This document shows, piece after piece, positions 1 to 13,050 of a stretch of 64,000 bases of DNA. The first letter of the stretch is position 1. Each line of letters starts with the position of its first letter. The DNA is taken from NCBI GenBank assembly GCA_949987705.1, contig OX465281.1, forward strand, positions 31,542,942-31,606,941. Direction: 5' to 3'. This stretch comes from Thereva unica (taxonomy: Eukaryota; Arthropoda; Insecta; Diptera; Therevidae). Both the position numbers and the translations under genes were made by a program. Below the pieces are notes generated by a model, which was not told the DNA's origin, searched no databases, and saw only the letters and a program-made list of their open reading frames with translations.

Positions 1-260
1 GTTTTGAAGGCTCTGTGCTCTTGCACAAATAACTCCAGAACTCTCTCTGAATGCCGCAGATCTCTTAACGAGATGGCTCAGCAGTTCAGGACTCTCCTCA
101 TATGGGTGTCTGGTCATTAAAATATAAAGGGAAACTGTAAAGCTGACGAACTGGCTAGGAAAGGCACGACCGCCACTATCCTTCCTGGAAAAGAAAGAGT
201 TGGTATGTCTTAGGCCACCTTTAAACTCCGATGCAAACAGACTTGGAGCGTTTAACACTG
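1..260 (+). pseudogene. Non-LTR retrotransposon RNase H relic, copy 1
   Basis: Degenerate end of a non-LTR retrotransposon ORF2. Broken frames read the RNase H C-terminal signature (TLSEC, then NEMAQQFRTLLIWVSGH, the usual WVPGH block, followed by GNCKADELARKGT). The same sequence recurs at about 1070-1320 with many substitutions and partly at 20937-21041, so this is a dispersed family. It is cut off by the window start, and a stop follows the GH of the WVPGH-like block. It continues with the FKLR segment seen in the other copies, then loses similarity near base 240. The clade is probably I/R1/LOA-like because an RNase H domain is present. It has no coding capacity. Confidence 0.75.
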
Positions 261-859
261 TACTACCGGACACCATTAACCTGGTTTTGGCGAAATTGAG
301 GCTCGAGGCGTCGCTAGTGTCTCTCATCCATCAAATGCTTACCGGTAGGATCATGAGCTCGAGCCTAGGCGACTACTAGGCCCGAAGGGCCGTCAATAAA
401 GTTCCCCTGCAACGATGAGTACTTTCCCTGTTTCTATTGGTCGTGACTGTGAACCAGCTGTTGCGACGCATGGAGGCAGAGGAACATCACAGCCTAGCTC
501 CTCTGAAATAAAAACACAGAAGAGTACCTTCATAAAGCAAACATAGCGCTGTTCGCTTGCAAAAAATCTATTGTACAGCTTAGTTCTTGGCCATTTAAAT
601 TTTTTGGTCAATTTTGACCCATTAAAAATTGGTAAAAATATCCCCCTTAAAAAGTCAAGCGGCTGTGATTCGCCCGCCATCCGCAAGTATCCGGATGTTG
701 GACCGGAATCTGGGCAGGACACATGAAGGCGCTGAACTCGGTCAACATTGCTACAGAAATCGATTTTTGCATATCCGAGGTCACCTTCACGAAGAATTAC
801 GGAGTCCACATCACGCCACGTTGTTGAATGGAGAAATACCACACAGTTTCAAGGATGAA
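261..859. other. No gene; fragment of a dispersed repeat at about 545-680
   Basis: No supported gene. Bases 545-680 contain CCATTTAAATT, a run of C followed by CTTAAAAAG, AAGCGGC and TTCGCCCGCC. These match the right end of the terminal-inverted-repeat family seen complete at 41109-41361 and in parts at 12728-13050, 16130-16256 and 45741-45838. The open frames here are short and do not resemble proteins. Confidence 0.45.
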
Positions 860-1735
860 ATAAACTTCTTTATTGATGGCTCTAACCTCGTGAGCCCAGT
901 AGGAAGAAGAGTCTTTTCCCCAGAGTTTCGGATTGAAGTCTCCTTCCGACTGCAGTGTATCTGCATCACCGCACTGTATACCAAGCGGAGGTTCTAGCCA
1001 TACATGGAGTGGTTCTACGAATCAACCAATAAGATAGGAATCGGACTGCTTACATCTTCTCAGATAGACAAGCGGCTCTGCAGGCCCTGCGCTTTTGAAA
1101 TAACAGCTCTAGAACTTTCTCTGAATGTTGCAGATCTGTTAACGAGATGGCTCAGAAGTTCAGGACCCTCCTCGTATACCCGGTCAGTGAAATATAGAGG
1201 AAAATTGTAAAGCTGACGAACTGGCTAGAAAAGGCACGACCGCAACACTCCTTCCTGGAAAGGAAAGGGTTGGTATGCCTTGGGTCACTTTTAAACTCCG
1301 ATGGAAACAACACACAAAGCAACCAAATTATCCTGGCCCTCTTATGATCTCAGGCGGACCCCTACACTACTGAGCCTCGGGAGACAAGACCTTTCAGTTA
1401 TAGTGGGAGTGTGGTCCGCTTAGGTCTAGAGGCGGGGCTGTCACTGCCTAGCTCTAAGCAGAAGGAGGCTTGCCACTTTTGGCAAACACTTAGAAGATTC
1501 ATTACATTATGGTAATGGATAGTTTAGCGAAAAAACGACACTTTAACATCAGGTTTAAAGTGTGATCACTATGGCTGAGAACAGTCGTAGCTTTTGCACT
1601 TGATCTCACGTTGAACAATAATTGCTGCAATCTTCCTCAGTTCCCCCTGAACTTTGTTATCACAGTGGGCCTATCCGTCTGGCCTAAGTGTATGAGCTTA
1701 ACACCAGCAGCTCAGCTAAACCTAACCTAACTCCA
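860..1735 (+). pseudogene. Non-LTR retrotransposon RNase H relic, copy 2
   Basis: Second copy of the family at base 1, extending further both ways. It starts near the RNase H N-terminal motif (FIDGSN, a degenerate FTDGSK with the first catalytic Asp) and runs through SDRQAALQAL-like and KADELARKGT-like stretches. It then reaches the C-terminal region WPSYDLRRTPTLLSLGRQDL. Several stops and frameshifts break it. Compared with 23897-24272 it lacks about 40 bp before WPSYDLRR. It ends in CTAAACCTAACCTAACT near 1731, similar to the CCTAACC tail at 24370-24392, which suggests a shared 3' end made of short repeats rather than plain poly(A). Confidence 0.75.
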
Positions 1736-3650
1736 CTACCACTCACCACACACTTGTGACTTTCGACTGATTTTAGATGACGGGTATTAGACTCTTTACA
1801 CGTCTGACTTCTGGGGATGAAAAGTTAGATTCTAGCGAGTTGAACTGTATGAGATTGAAAATGTCCGTGGTTTGGGTTTTGCTCCCTACGTTTTATGCCG
1901 TTTCATGAAATTATCTAAATATCTTATGTTTCGGCCTTGTCAAATAATAATGCCTCAAATCGTAATGCAATATTTCAGAAATTTGAATTTTTTTGACTAC
2001 ACCAATTTTCAACACAGTCTTGCCCTTGCGCCATTAAAATCTGTCATTTGATAATTGTTTAGTTTAGTATTAAAGCTCTATTAATTAAAAAAAGACGTAA
2101 TCATCTTGAAAACAAATACAGTTTATTATTAGCAATTTTCTTTTACATATTTACATTTTTTTTTATACATTTCAAGGCACATATTTCAATATTATTTTGC
2201 AAATATTTCACTCGTATTTTCAGGAAAATTTCATATATAATGTTTTTTTTTATTCTTCAACTTACAAACTAAATATTTTTTTTTGTTTAAAATTAAGTTT
2301 TTTTTATATTTAAGTACACGGATTTTAACATTAAAACGAGGAGATAATCGGCAGTAAAAATTCTTATTTTTTTGTATGTTTTTTTCTTCTCTCTGATTTT
2401 TTTTATATTAAAAACGATACATATTTTATTTTTTTTTTATTTATATTTATATTTACTAATAGAAAAGTATTTTTTTTCTTTCTCTCTAAAACTTCTATAT
2501 CAAACCCCATTTTATCGACAATATTTATGTTTTACATACTAATACTCTCTAGCAAATATTATTATTATTATTTAAGGATAAAAGTACAACATCGATTTAC
2601 AATACGCTTATTGCGTGTGTGTTTTTATTGTTTATATTTAATATTAATATTATAATTATTATTATATTTTACTTCATACAATTATTAGATAGAATCGTAA
2701 CAAACGTTGCTTAAATCTATTATTTTTTCTTCTTCGGATATCACGATGGCGTAACGAATCCATTGATTATATGTATGTATATGTTTATATTTATATGTTT
2801 TTTTTTTGTTTTTGTTTTTTATTTTACTTATAAAAGCCTTGGGAACAGCAACCATATTACACCTAGAACAATATACACTCACACACTTGCCTAAAGTTTT
2901 ACAATAATACCTACATAGTATATTTATTACACACTGAATGCATTTCGTTTTTTTACTATATAACCTTTTTCTTCCTAAAACTTCTAAAACGTATAAAATG
3001 TGTTTGTTTTTAATAAATATGTATTTTTTTTCTATTATCCTAAAATTGTTATTTTTTTGTTATCATATATAAATTTCCATAGTCCTTTTTTTTACTTTAA
3101 TACAGCGAAAACGATTTTTCACCCCGAGGGCGCCTTTATCGTCCTTTTTGATATTATATAAGAACAGCTCGATATATATTTTTTCAAAGGATATGACATT
3201 GTGTTGTTGTTGCTTTTTTTTTCGTATAAAGGATATGTTTTGTTCTTACTTTTGTTTGCGTTGTTATTTTTTTTTTTTATACAATAATTTCGAACATTTT
3301 TAATTGATTTCAAATTTCTTTGATATTTTTTTTTGTTTGTTGAGAGAGAGTCATACTCATACAGATATGAAAGAAATACGATATGGTTTTCGTTCTTTAA
3401 TTTACTATGTATCGTGTTTTGGGAATTGTAATAAAAATATATTTTGATGGAATATGAAAGTTAATTTCCTGCAGATGCTGATTTTTTAAATAAATGCGTT
3501 ATCAATAGCGGACCTATTCTAACTCCATACACAAAAGTAATTCTATAAAGACTACGAAAGGAATTGTTTGTTAATAAAAGAGAAAATCAAAATAGTTTTT
3601 TGCTTAAGTCGTTGTTTGTTTTGTCAGTTTTGGAGTTCATTCTGTACGGA
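1736..3650. other. AT-rich non-coding stretch
   Basis: Extremely AT-rich DNA with long T runs on the + strand, GTGTGT and TATGTATATG microsatellite-like patches, and no convincing coding frame. It could be the 3' UTR of a gene to the left or plain intergenic sequence; nothing in the window decides this. The frames open here are low-complexity Lys/Asn-rich artefacts. Confidence 0.5.
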
Positions 3651-3676
3651 ACGATATCGAAAAATTAAACAAAAAA

Positions 3677-5384
3677 ATGGGTGCGTATCCTAAAGGAAGT
3701 AGAGTCCAGCCAACTAGGAGTGGACGTCCGCGTAAACGTCAATTTCATGAAAATCAGTGTAATGAAGAAAATGATGGAAACGTACAACCGAGTACAAGTG
3801 CGAGAAAATTATCTAGTGTTACGTGTGAGGACATTCAGTACAATTCGATGCATTGCTACAAATTTATTGAATTTTGTACGGTGTTCACTGCGTTATCAGA
3901 ACTTGTTTTGCGACGCGAGTGTAAACAGGTAGTGAAATTTGCAGAGGCTGGCAATCGAGGATTACGTTTTAAAATAGTTTTGTTATGTCGTTGCAGTCGT
4001 AGAGAAATAAATTCAGGGCCATTTATTAATAATGGATTCGAAATAAATCTTAGGATTGTGCTTGTTATGCGTCTTCTAGGTGTCGCTACAGAAGGTATAA
4101 AATTTTTTTGCAATTTTATGGACATGTGTGACAGCTTGAGTGAAACTGCATACACTAAAATTATTATGCATTTATATACCGCCACGCAATCGGTATTTTA
4201 ATCGTGCTGTAGAAAAGCTGTGGAAGAGGAAAAAAAAGAAAATGAAAAAAAGGGCAGGTCAACTTCCAATTTAAAAGTATCAGGCGATGGTTCATGGAAA
4301 AAACGCGGCTTTAAATCTTTATACGGTGTTACAACGCTCATTGGATATTACTCTGGTAAAGTCATCGATTTAATAGTAAAAAGTAGCTATTGTGCAGCGT
4401 GCAACTCTTGGAGAAATCGACAAAATACTGAAGAATATGAAGAACACCAGCCAGAATGTCAAGAGAATCACCAGGGCTCTGCGGGGGCAATGGAAGTGGA
4501 ATCAATTAAAGAAATGTTTTTGAGATCAGAAGAATTGCTTGGCGTGAAATACGGTAATTACATAGGGGATGGAGATTCAAAAACATTCAAAGGAATTATC
4601 GATATAAATCCGTATGGCGACGATTTTCCTGTAGTAAAAAGTGAGTGTATTGCCCACGTCCAGAAGAGAATGGCTACTCGCCTCCGAAAAGTTGCAAAAG
4701 ATAATAAACTGGGAGGAAGAGGGAAATTAACCCAAGCTCTATTAAATAAATTATCTTTATACTACGGGTTAGCTATTCGTAGGAGTGTCAACAGCGTCCA
4801 GGAGATGAAAAAGGCTATCTTGGGTACTTACTATCATGTGCTCTACAAATGAAAATCCACAACATCAGTACTGTCCGCCTGGTCCCGACAGCTGGTGTAA
4901 GTGGCAAAAAGCTGAAGCTTCTGGAGAAGATTTTCAACACCCTGCACCACTACATCCGGATATCCAAAAGTATGTGCAGCAAATATTCGAAGATTTATCC
5001 AGGGAGGATTTGCTCGAAAGATGTTTAGGTGGTCATACACAAAACGCGAATGATAGTTTCAACTCGACCGTTTGGCGCCTCGCTCCAAAACATCTAAATT
5101 CAGGTTTAAAAATCATTGAAATAGTGTCATACATTGCAGCTGGATTGTTCAATGAAGGATATTCCTCTATTTTGCAAATGATGAACTGTTCAGATGTAAT
5201 AGTTGGCCGACAATGCAAATCCTTTGCCGATAAAATGAATGAGCAGAGAGTGGCGCGAGCAAATCGGCGCAGCTCATTAGCCACTAAAGAAGCTGGTCAA
5301 GCACGCCAACAGCAACTTGCGGCACAAATCGAGTTCTACGAAGCTACAGAAGGACCAGTATATGGCGCTGCAATCGTTGATTAA
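3677..5384 (+). pseudogene. Mutator-like (MULE) transposase pseudogene
   Basis: Transposase relic resembling the Mutator-like transposase domain proteins common in insect and cnidarian genomes. The ATG at 3677 has a good context (AAAAAATGG) and opens a basic N-terminus (GRPRKRQ). Next come the conserved FEINLRIVLVMRLLGVATEGI block, then VSGDGSWKKRGF (candidate first catalytic Asp), SSYCAAC (Cys pair), YIGDGDSKTF (candidate second Asp) and a cysteine-containing CPPGPDSWCKW block. RCLGGHTQN lies near the C-terminus. Two lesions are visible: an in-frame TAA at 4199-4201 and a single-base frameshift near 4833-4840, so one element covers the whole span. The third catalytic acid and the terminal inverted repeats could not be located. 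It is inactive as it stands, but only two lesions in about 1.7 kb suggest moderate age. Confidence 0.8.
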
Positions 5385-6715
5385 TTGGTAAGTCACTGTA
5401 ATCATTCAATCTTCCAGTACTTTAACTTTAAACGCGTTTTTCTCAAAATCATATTTTTAGAATTTGTAACCACGATAACTCAAAAAGCCATTGATTGATC
5501 TTCCTGAAATTTTGCACATATCTTTTAAATAGTATTATTTTCCATATGAACCTACATGAAACACCTGAATCGTTTCTATTCCGAAGTTGTTGAAAGTGCC
5601 TTCTACGCCTATGAGGGCTGTTAAGGTTGACTGTTTTTTTTTCTATACAAGATTCTACAGTAGAAACTAATACATGCAGTGTAATCACTAGTATCCCTTC
5701 CCACAAGGAAAATTGAGAATGCTTCCTATTGGTAGGAATAAGGAAGCCTTCCTGTTCGTTGCCCAGAGAAGGTATAGAGAATTTTTCGAATTTTATTTCC
5801 GCAAAAGCTTCATTCATAGTCTTCCATCCAATGACATGGATGGATAAAAAGAATATGAACTAGAGCACGGAAGAGAATGCTTCCAAACTTCCTCGGAAGG
5901 TTTCCAGCATTCATGATTGTATGTTTCCTTTTCCTTGTGGGTTGAAATATGAAGGCTCGGGATGCAACATAAAGATCTCTATTATGGAGATTCTAGTATA
6001 TAGTACCTACTATAGATTTTCTGAGCCAGGGTTGTGGTGGAAATAGTTAGAAAAGTGCAGCTAACACCGAAAAACATCATGGGGCATTAAACAGCATTGG
6101 CGGGAGAGTTTTGTGAAGTTAAAATGCAAGCAAATTCAGAACAAAGGCTAGATCGCGAAGCAAATCCTGATTGTACATAGCTAGAAGTGGTTGCATCTAT
6201 TTACTCTAATCTCTCGACCATAAACAAGTGGTACCTCTAATACCCAACCCATCATTTTCATGAAACATATGATAATTTTTTAGCATACTGCAAACACCTA
6301 TTAACATTTCACAGAATAGTAAAACTATTTTGGGAAATATTCAATCTTCTTCTGAGTAAGGAGTTATGCTTGCAACAAATGAAACATAGCCTTACACAGT
6401 CGTGGTTAGTTCCATGGTGAGCGATGCTGGCCCTAGTGCTATAAGCTCTGCCTACTTAAAGCTTCAGATTAGCTTGAAATGAGCTTGAGTTCTTGAGCTG
6501 ATATTTAAAAGTTATTATTTTATTTCTTTATTAATAATTTAGTCTCCTCATGTTTCCACAAATTGACATATCGAGCTTCCAAGCTCGGTTTACATGAGAA
6601 GCATGAAGAACGGAGAAGAAAATTTTTTTTGATCGACTCCAGTCGAGCTACTTGCTTGCGTTTACATTCGTACTTCAAGTACGCTTCAAGTCTTCAAGCA
6701 GTCATGGAAACCTAC
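5385..6715. other. Repeat-like non-coding DNA
   Basis: No gene. The first 250 bases probably belong to the 3' flank of the Mutator-like element. At 5698-5941 the ends CCCACAAGGAAAA and TTTTCCTTGTGGG face each other, so a small degraded inverted-repeat element may lie there, but no target duplication is clear. Confidence 0.35.
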
Positions 6716-7092
6716 TAAGGGCTGTTTCACACGAGCCGACGGCCAACCAACAGAAATCGTCTGTTATCGTCCATTCCCTTTTGAAACTCGACGAAAAGTC
6801 GCATGGGCTTTCACACGGGCCAATTTTTCCAACCAACTCTACGTCAAAACGCTTTAGCTTATTGTTGTTGTTTTTTTTATTGTTTTGTCTTTTCTCTTTC
6901 TTTTCTTTTTCCCAAAGGAATAAAAAACAACAAGAACCACACAGCTGTCAAAAAGTCGTATCGAAAATCGTGTGAGAAAGTTGAATGGAAAAATCTTCCC
7001 TCCCCATCGTCCTCTCTCACCCTCTTCTCTACAAATGACGTTTTCATACGATTTCTGTTGGTTGGCCGTCGGCTCGTGTGAAACAGCCCTAA
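6716..7092. mobile_element. MITE with 42-bp perfect TIRs, TAA target duplication (PIF/Harbinger-type)
   Basis: Element 6719-7089 (371 bp). It begins GGGCTGTTTCACACGAGCCG and ends with the exact complement. I find 42 identical terminal bases, and the arms then diverge (CTGTTATC against ATGAAAAC). It is flanked by TAA at 6716-6718 and 7090-7092. A 3-bp TWA duplication and a GGGC start are typical of PIF/Harbinger non-autonomous elements. A decayed copy of the terminal motif (GGGCTTTCACACGGGCC) lies internally near 6807. It has no coding capacity. Confidence 0.85.
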
Positions 7093-7985
7093 CAGATCGT
7101 TAGCCACTTATACAGACGACATGTTAAAATTCGATTTGAGAGTTGTGACTAGGTGCCTGTGGTTTCAGGTGCCGTATTTCTAGGGCATTAGGTCAAGCAC
7201 CCTTTCCTGCTGAGGTCTTGACATGAAACAACGAGCCAAAATTTATCAGTGTGTTTCCATGAGGTATTCGAAAGGTTGAAAATCGATGGGAAATGGATCT
7301 ATAAATGGGCCAAGTTGCTCTAGAGAAGCTTAGAGGCTTTAAGACCGTATCAAAAACTGTCTCGGATGTATTCATGTGCTCAAAGGCATCGCTAGGAATA
7401 CTGTCTCCCAATACTAGATTAACTAGACGAAAAAATTCATTGAAATTTATTAAATCAGGCAAAGTCGCACTATGATATACTAAGTACCTACTATGGTATA
7501 ATGTGAACCTACAATCGAACCGAGAGGTAAAAAGAAGTGGCGTGATAAAACGCGGCAAATAAACAAGCTCGCATAAAATGCGGAAAACGCAGAAAACGTA
7601 GGCAACAGAAAGGTGCTGTATCAAATTACTCTACGACCCTTTAATAAAAAGCAAACTCGTAAAGAGTGCGGATGGAAAGCTGCTGTACAGCTACTAGGAT
7701 CGGCTCTAAAATTGATGAGATCATTACGTCACCGTTAACAGTTAATTTTGATAGGAATTTGAAACAACAATGTACAGCCAATAAAATTCATCACTCCTAC
7801 ATCAGATTTCATCAGAGGAATCGTCCGACTCAGAGGAAATGAGTGTCTACTCACAAGAAAAGCCATACGGACATAGCAATATACTTGCTATGATTGCTGT
7901 TTGTCCCAACCTTCACAGACCAGATTATTCCTAAGTTGGAGTTGAGCAAGAAACGGGAGTGGAAAAGCGGATACGGTTTCGCAAA
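7093..7985. other. No recognisable gene
   Basis: No coding similarity was recognised on either strand; the open frames are short and compositionally non-protein-like. Confidence 0.4.
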
Positions 7986-8047
7986 AATGGACACGACAAT
8001 CTACACAGACGGTTCAAGGATGAATTTCGGACTAGGTGCCCTGGGTC
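7986..8047 (+). pseudogene. Non-LTR RNase H start motif fragment
   Basis: A short in-frame stretch reads MDTTIYTDGSRMNFGLGA. YTDGS plus the glycine-rich turn is the N-terminal RNase H signature with its first catalytic Asp. The following sequence loses similarity at once, so this is a small relic. Confidence 0.5.
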
Positions 8048-8060
8048 TTCTTTGTACCAT

Positions 8061-11000
8061 GTAATATACATAGTCAAAAAATTGCGGCTCCCGGACAGAT
8101 TCGGTGTCTTAAAAGGACAAATGCTGGAAATTTGGAAGGCGCGTTAATTAGTGAAAGAAGACAATTCTAAATTTTAAAATATGGCGGTAGTAACTGAGCC
8201 AATCTGGGATCTTGGCTCTCATCTTTACCCTGATCTCATCAAAGCTAGTTGCGAAATGCTTAATAAGCTTGAACGCAAAAGCAGAAATGTAAACGTTCTA
8301 CTCTACTGTGCGTTACAGGCCATAGGAATATACCAGAGAACAAGAGACTTTAGAAAGGGAGAGTTCAAATATGGATGTCTATTCAGCGGAGGAGGTAAAC
8401 CTTCTATCAATACGGTTAAATGTCATATTTATTTATACTTCCTAGTCTTGGTCAATGCAAGAGGGGAAGAATTAACAACATGCAGTACGGCCAAGAGAAC
8501 ATGGCGTTCCCACAACAAAAGTAAAACTGAATATCTCCTAAAGCTATTCCTAATGAACCTAGCTGTGTATAGAGGACACTGAACAATTGAGAAAAAAAAA
8601 CAATTTTTCTTTGAAAGGCCCTCCCCCCTTTAAAAGTACATTTTGTGTGGACGTACTATGTACCTTTTTAAGCACAGTATCCACGCGGGTTGGCCGTACT
8701 GTCGTTGCCATTAAAAAAGTCGAAAAAAGTTATATATGAAAAGAGAGAAAAAGCGCGTACGCGTAGTGTGGATGCACGAATACAATGTACTTTTTCAAAA
8801 GCAACCGTTGAAAGTAATTTATTTTTGTCTGACAGTACGCCCACAATCGAATTTGAAGCATAAACTTGAAAAGGAAAAAAATGGTGGGGGGTTTCAACCC
8901 TTTAGGATTACCCTTTATCATAAAGTTCGCCTTGATTTAGCACAAATCAACCACCTTCGCAAATAAATATTAAAAAAAGTGTATTTCACATTGCATTAGT
9001 TTTCATTGTTATTGAAATAATCGCGAAAACCCCCTAAAAAGGGATGTTTTTTGCATTTTTAAGGGTGACGCCCATGTTTTAGGACCGCGGGACCCCGATT
9101 TCCGTGATCAGCGACCCCAAAAACCTTTAGTGTTCGAATTTCTTAACGGTGTAATTTTGGAACACCCCCCCCTTAGCGTTTTGAATGGACTATACTTCTC
9201 AACGTTAATGCATTACTGCGTTTAAAGGCAATTTTTGTCACCTCCTTTATTCACCACGCTCAGACTTCTGCAAGTGCTTCTTTTCCTCTATGAAAGCTTG
9301 ATACTATCTAGACACTGCACCAGGAGATGTACCACATAACTGATTAGAACTACTAAGGATGATTCCTAATGCCTAGGGTGTAGTTTGTTATAAGCTAAGA
9401 TGAAAAGAAATAGGGTTTGCAGTACTTAGATATAGTTTGAAAAAAAAAAAAAACGGTCACTGATAGCTGATATTTTGTGAAACTGACATTATGAAATGTC
9501 TAGAGATAGAAGGAGTCTACAAACGAATAGGTGGTCTTGACCTTGCGTAAGAACAACACGAGGGCTATAAGAAAAGACCATTTTTGCTCATAAAATTATA
9601 TAAAAGCCTGGATGTTGTTCGCTAATCCGTATTCAACCTTCTTTCCTTGGCGATTTAGCAATGATCACTGCCCAGACATGGCCCTGAATAATTCTAGTTG
9701 TATTGTAGATGATAGTGCAATGTAAAGTCACTATTTTGCAGGGTAGTTCTGTGAAATGTGTGATGTAAGTCTGGATAAGTAAACACTAATTTATATATAA
9801 AATAGAGACGAGCTAATTGAGTGGTAATGATATGAACACTATGCATAATATATTCCTAAAGTCTGGACATTATTGTTGTCCCTGTTTATACCTTGCTTTT
9901 TGAAATTATAAAATTTAAAAAGAGTCTATTTTTATTTAAGAAAAGTGGGGAGAGCTCAAATTAGAATCAGACTGCAAAATAACTAATATGACATATTCCA
10001 TCAAAAAATATTTTCTTACATTCTCAGAAATACTTTAAGTACCTAAAATATAAACAGTTGAAAAATAAAATACCTGCATTATAAAAATTGGAATGTTGTT
10101 TTGTTATCAGCTTACCACGATAATAACAACTAAAATTATTCTACTTATTACTATTATAGTAAGTAATTTCTTACTCATTAATTGCATTATTATCTCGTTC
10201 TCGAGAGTATCAGAAAATATTGATTTGAAAATATTAAAGGTAAAACCAAATAGTCAATTATCACCTTTTTGAGGATATTTAATTTTTTAAATTAAATAAA
10301 AAAATGTTCTGTTTAAATTTTAAGCTCTATAAAAAATAATAAATGCTCTTAAGAAAATTAAGAATAAAACATAATTATTATCGAAGTACGCTTTTGAATA
10401 ATAAAAAATATAAAAAAAAAACATTTCTTTCATACTTTACAACTTAATATTACGATTCATCTTTTGTTCTAAATACATTACATATCTTCTATAAACTTAA
10501 TATAAAAATTAAAAAATCGATTTTAAAACCTATTTAAATATAAATAATAAAAAAATTAAGTACAAAAAACTTTACGCTATGAACAATTGTAAAATAATAT
10601 TTTTTTTATGATAGGTTTCATTTTTTTTTAATAATTCATAATATTTTCCGGGGGAATGTCTTAAAATATCACTAACCTCTCACAGAATATGGAATGCTTT
10701 TTCTTTTAAATTGTGACATACATTGTAGTATATATCATTTTTTTTATTAATTAAATGCTATATTTGCTTTGGGAGAAAAATATGTGTTTTTTCCTGGAAA
10801 ATAGTGGTTTTGTTGTTTTTTTGAATTGTTTTTATCCTTGGAATGAATATTTCATTTATATTTTTGTTTTTATCATGTGTAGTAGCTGCAGATATCTTAA
10901 TTTAAGTGAATAAAAATTGAATATTAAAATCGAATTGTTAACAAAATATAATTAAATACAAACTCTGGAGCAACAGTCTTTACTTTTACTATATAACTTG

Positions 11001-12727
11001 ATGAAATATTGGCATTTTATATACACAATTGTAAAAACCCTGTTACAATTGTTTAAAACTATTAACAATATTAGACAGCTACTGAGCTGGTAGTAGTATT
11101 TAAAGCGAGCTCTCTACACATCATGAACAATTAATTCACTTGCGTTGAATGGGGTAAACTATACGATCCATCACTCTGTTGTCACCTCAAACTGGTTTCG
11201 TGTATTATGCACGTATTACACTACGTACTTATTTGTCTGCGTCTTTTTCGTATAACGAGTGTGATGTCTATGAATTTTTATAATAAACGCGTATGAAAAG
11301 GAGCCCTGCAAACATTTTATCGACTCGTTGCTTTAATGACTCGTTTAAAAGACGAGAATCGCTCGCCATTAACTTGGTTCTCGACCCGTCACTTTAACGC
11401 CGTTTACGAGTCTTTGGATTAATAAGGAGTTCTTCGATTTAAATTCGCTACTACGAGTCATTAACGGGTCCTCAAAACGATTTGCCATTCCGTTTTCGTC
11501 TTTTACAAATCGATTTCTGTTCCGAAGTCTTGCGAAGATTTCGCGATCCGTTTTCGATTCGATCTTGTCTCGTACTATTTGCAGTTAGAATTCCCCATAG
11601 TTTATTTAAACAGACCACCGAGTACGATGTTATTTTTGTGTTAGTTAGTGTGATGAACAGTGAGTCTGACAAATTTTCTGAGTCAAAAGTGGAGAAAAAT
11701 ATCGCTTGTCTATAATACCGGTTCTATATGGGGTAGTAAACGGAACGTTGGAACGTCTAATTTACATTAATGTGTTAAGAAACTCTTCGACGATAAGTGA
11801 GAATTTAGCTGCGTTAAATAGTTTAATCAATTAAAAATTTGCTGGTTACCTAAGGGCATGCGCATTGGACCCTATAGATTTGCCCGATTGGAGTAAGTTA
11901 AACATGAATCTCGTAGAGGTCGCATGTGTTTGTCCGTCCAATATTAATCCAAAGGCTTGTAAATGGACAATTTTATAAGTTTTTGATACTTTAAGATAGG
12001 GGTGGCTAACCCCAAACCCCCGTGCGCAGGTGCGTGTGGCTTCAAGCCTAATTTTTTTGCTGAAGGTCTACTTATTGGCATACAAAGCTGTATTGGCGTT
12101 CTTTGCCCTTAACGGCTGAATCACATAGCTTCGTTCTGTTGCTATTATGTTTTGTTGCTTCAAACCAACTTCAAGTATACTTGGAGAGACATGGAATCCC
12201 TAAGCTGTCAAAACTGCAACTAAACAATCACTAGGGTACCGGGACAGGCTTGCACATGTATGTTTGATTTGTATGGGCAACTACTTGCTCGACGTTATAA
12301 TAGAACGTGTTGGAAAATTTGGAAATCATGAGTAATATGACATTCGAGAACATCACAAAACAGCACCTGGCTTGAATGTCCAAGGATACACAAAAAAATT
12401 CGGCCAAAAATTACATAGGGGAAAATGATAGAAGCAGAACTAAAAGAAGTTAATAAACCCTAAAAGGTCAACTTATTGGCGGTTCCTAGGATATAAGGGC
12501 TCCCACCTCTTGACACAATCTTCTACTTTGATTTTTAAGTTGCGACTATTTTAACTCCGCACACCCTTCAAAGCCTATTAAGCCAACATGTAAATGTCAT
12601 TATGTTGATGGATGCATGGCAGTGGGTAGTTTTTTGTACTGTTCTTGCTATAAAGATTTTCAGACGCATAATGCCTTATGAAATTGCCGACGGCTTGGCA
12701 AGAGTAGGGGCAAACTCATCACTTGTC
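8061..12727. other. Intergenic DNA, mostly AT-rich
   Basis: No gene supported. The region 8600-9200 has C-rich patches (for example GGGACCCCGATTTCCGTGATC near 9088) of a repetitive character. The region 9900-11100 is very AT-rich. At 11300-11480 the motif ACGAGTC or its complement recurs several times (GACTCGTT, TTTACGAGTC, TACGAGTCATTAACGGGTC), hinting at a small inverted-repeat element with undefined ends. An open frame at 8181-8582 has no recognised relative. Confidence 0.4.
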
Positions 12728-13050
12728 CGAGTAAAAATAAAAAAAATAGCCTTACAACGGGCGAACACCGACCGTGGTTGAAACATAGTCCTACACCGGG
12801 AATCAGAAGGTTGTTTGAAGGATTGTACGGCCGTACACCACCTACACATCGACGGGTTTTCGCATACATAAACGGACAATCGTAATTTCTTCATTCTCTT
12901 TATATTCAAGGCCGACACCCATAAAACTATACGTTAAATTTTAGGTATTTGCTGTTTAAGCTTAGTTATTGACCATTTAAATTGTTTGGCCATCATATGC
13001 CCCTTAAAAAGCAAAATGGCCAGTGCTCGCCCGTTGTAATGCCATTTGGA
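12728..13050. repeat. Inverted-repeat element of the CCTTACAACGGGCGAAC family
   Basis: The left end reads CCGAGTAAAAATAAAAAAAA then CCTTACAACGGGCGAACACC. The right end, near 13020-13045, reads GGCCAGTGCTCGCCCGTTGTAA, its rough complement. The same ends occur at 41109-41361. The body is not conserved and I see no coding capacity. The family is unclassified. Confidence 0.55.

Noticed and set aside
393..842. Minus-strand open frame of 149 codons as a gene
   Set aside because: It overlaps a degraded repeat family and the codon choice does not look like protein. Chance frame.
2000..3450. AT-rich block as an origin of replication or matrix attachment region
   Set aside because: Base composition alone is not evidence, and no specific motif was found.
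3480..5640. Terminal inverted repeats of the Mutator-like element
   Set aside because: I could not find a convincing pair on either side of the gene, so element limits are not given.
5698..5941. CCCACAAGGAAAA inverted ends as a MITE
   Set aside because: Only 13 bases pair and no target duplication could be seen. Kept as a remark only.
8181..8582. Open frame of 133 codons as a gene
   Set aside because: No recognisable motif or relative, no splice or UTR context, and composition like surrounding intergenic DNA.
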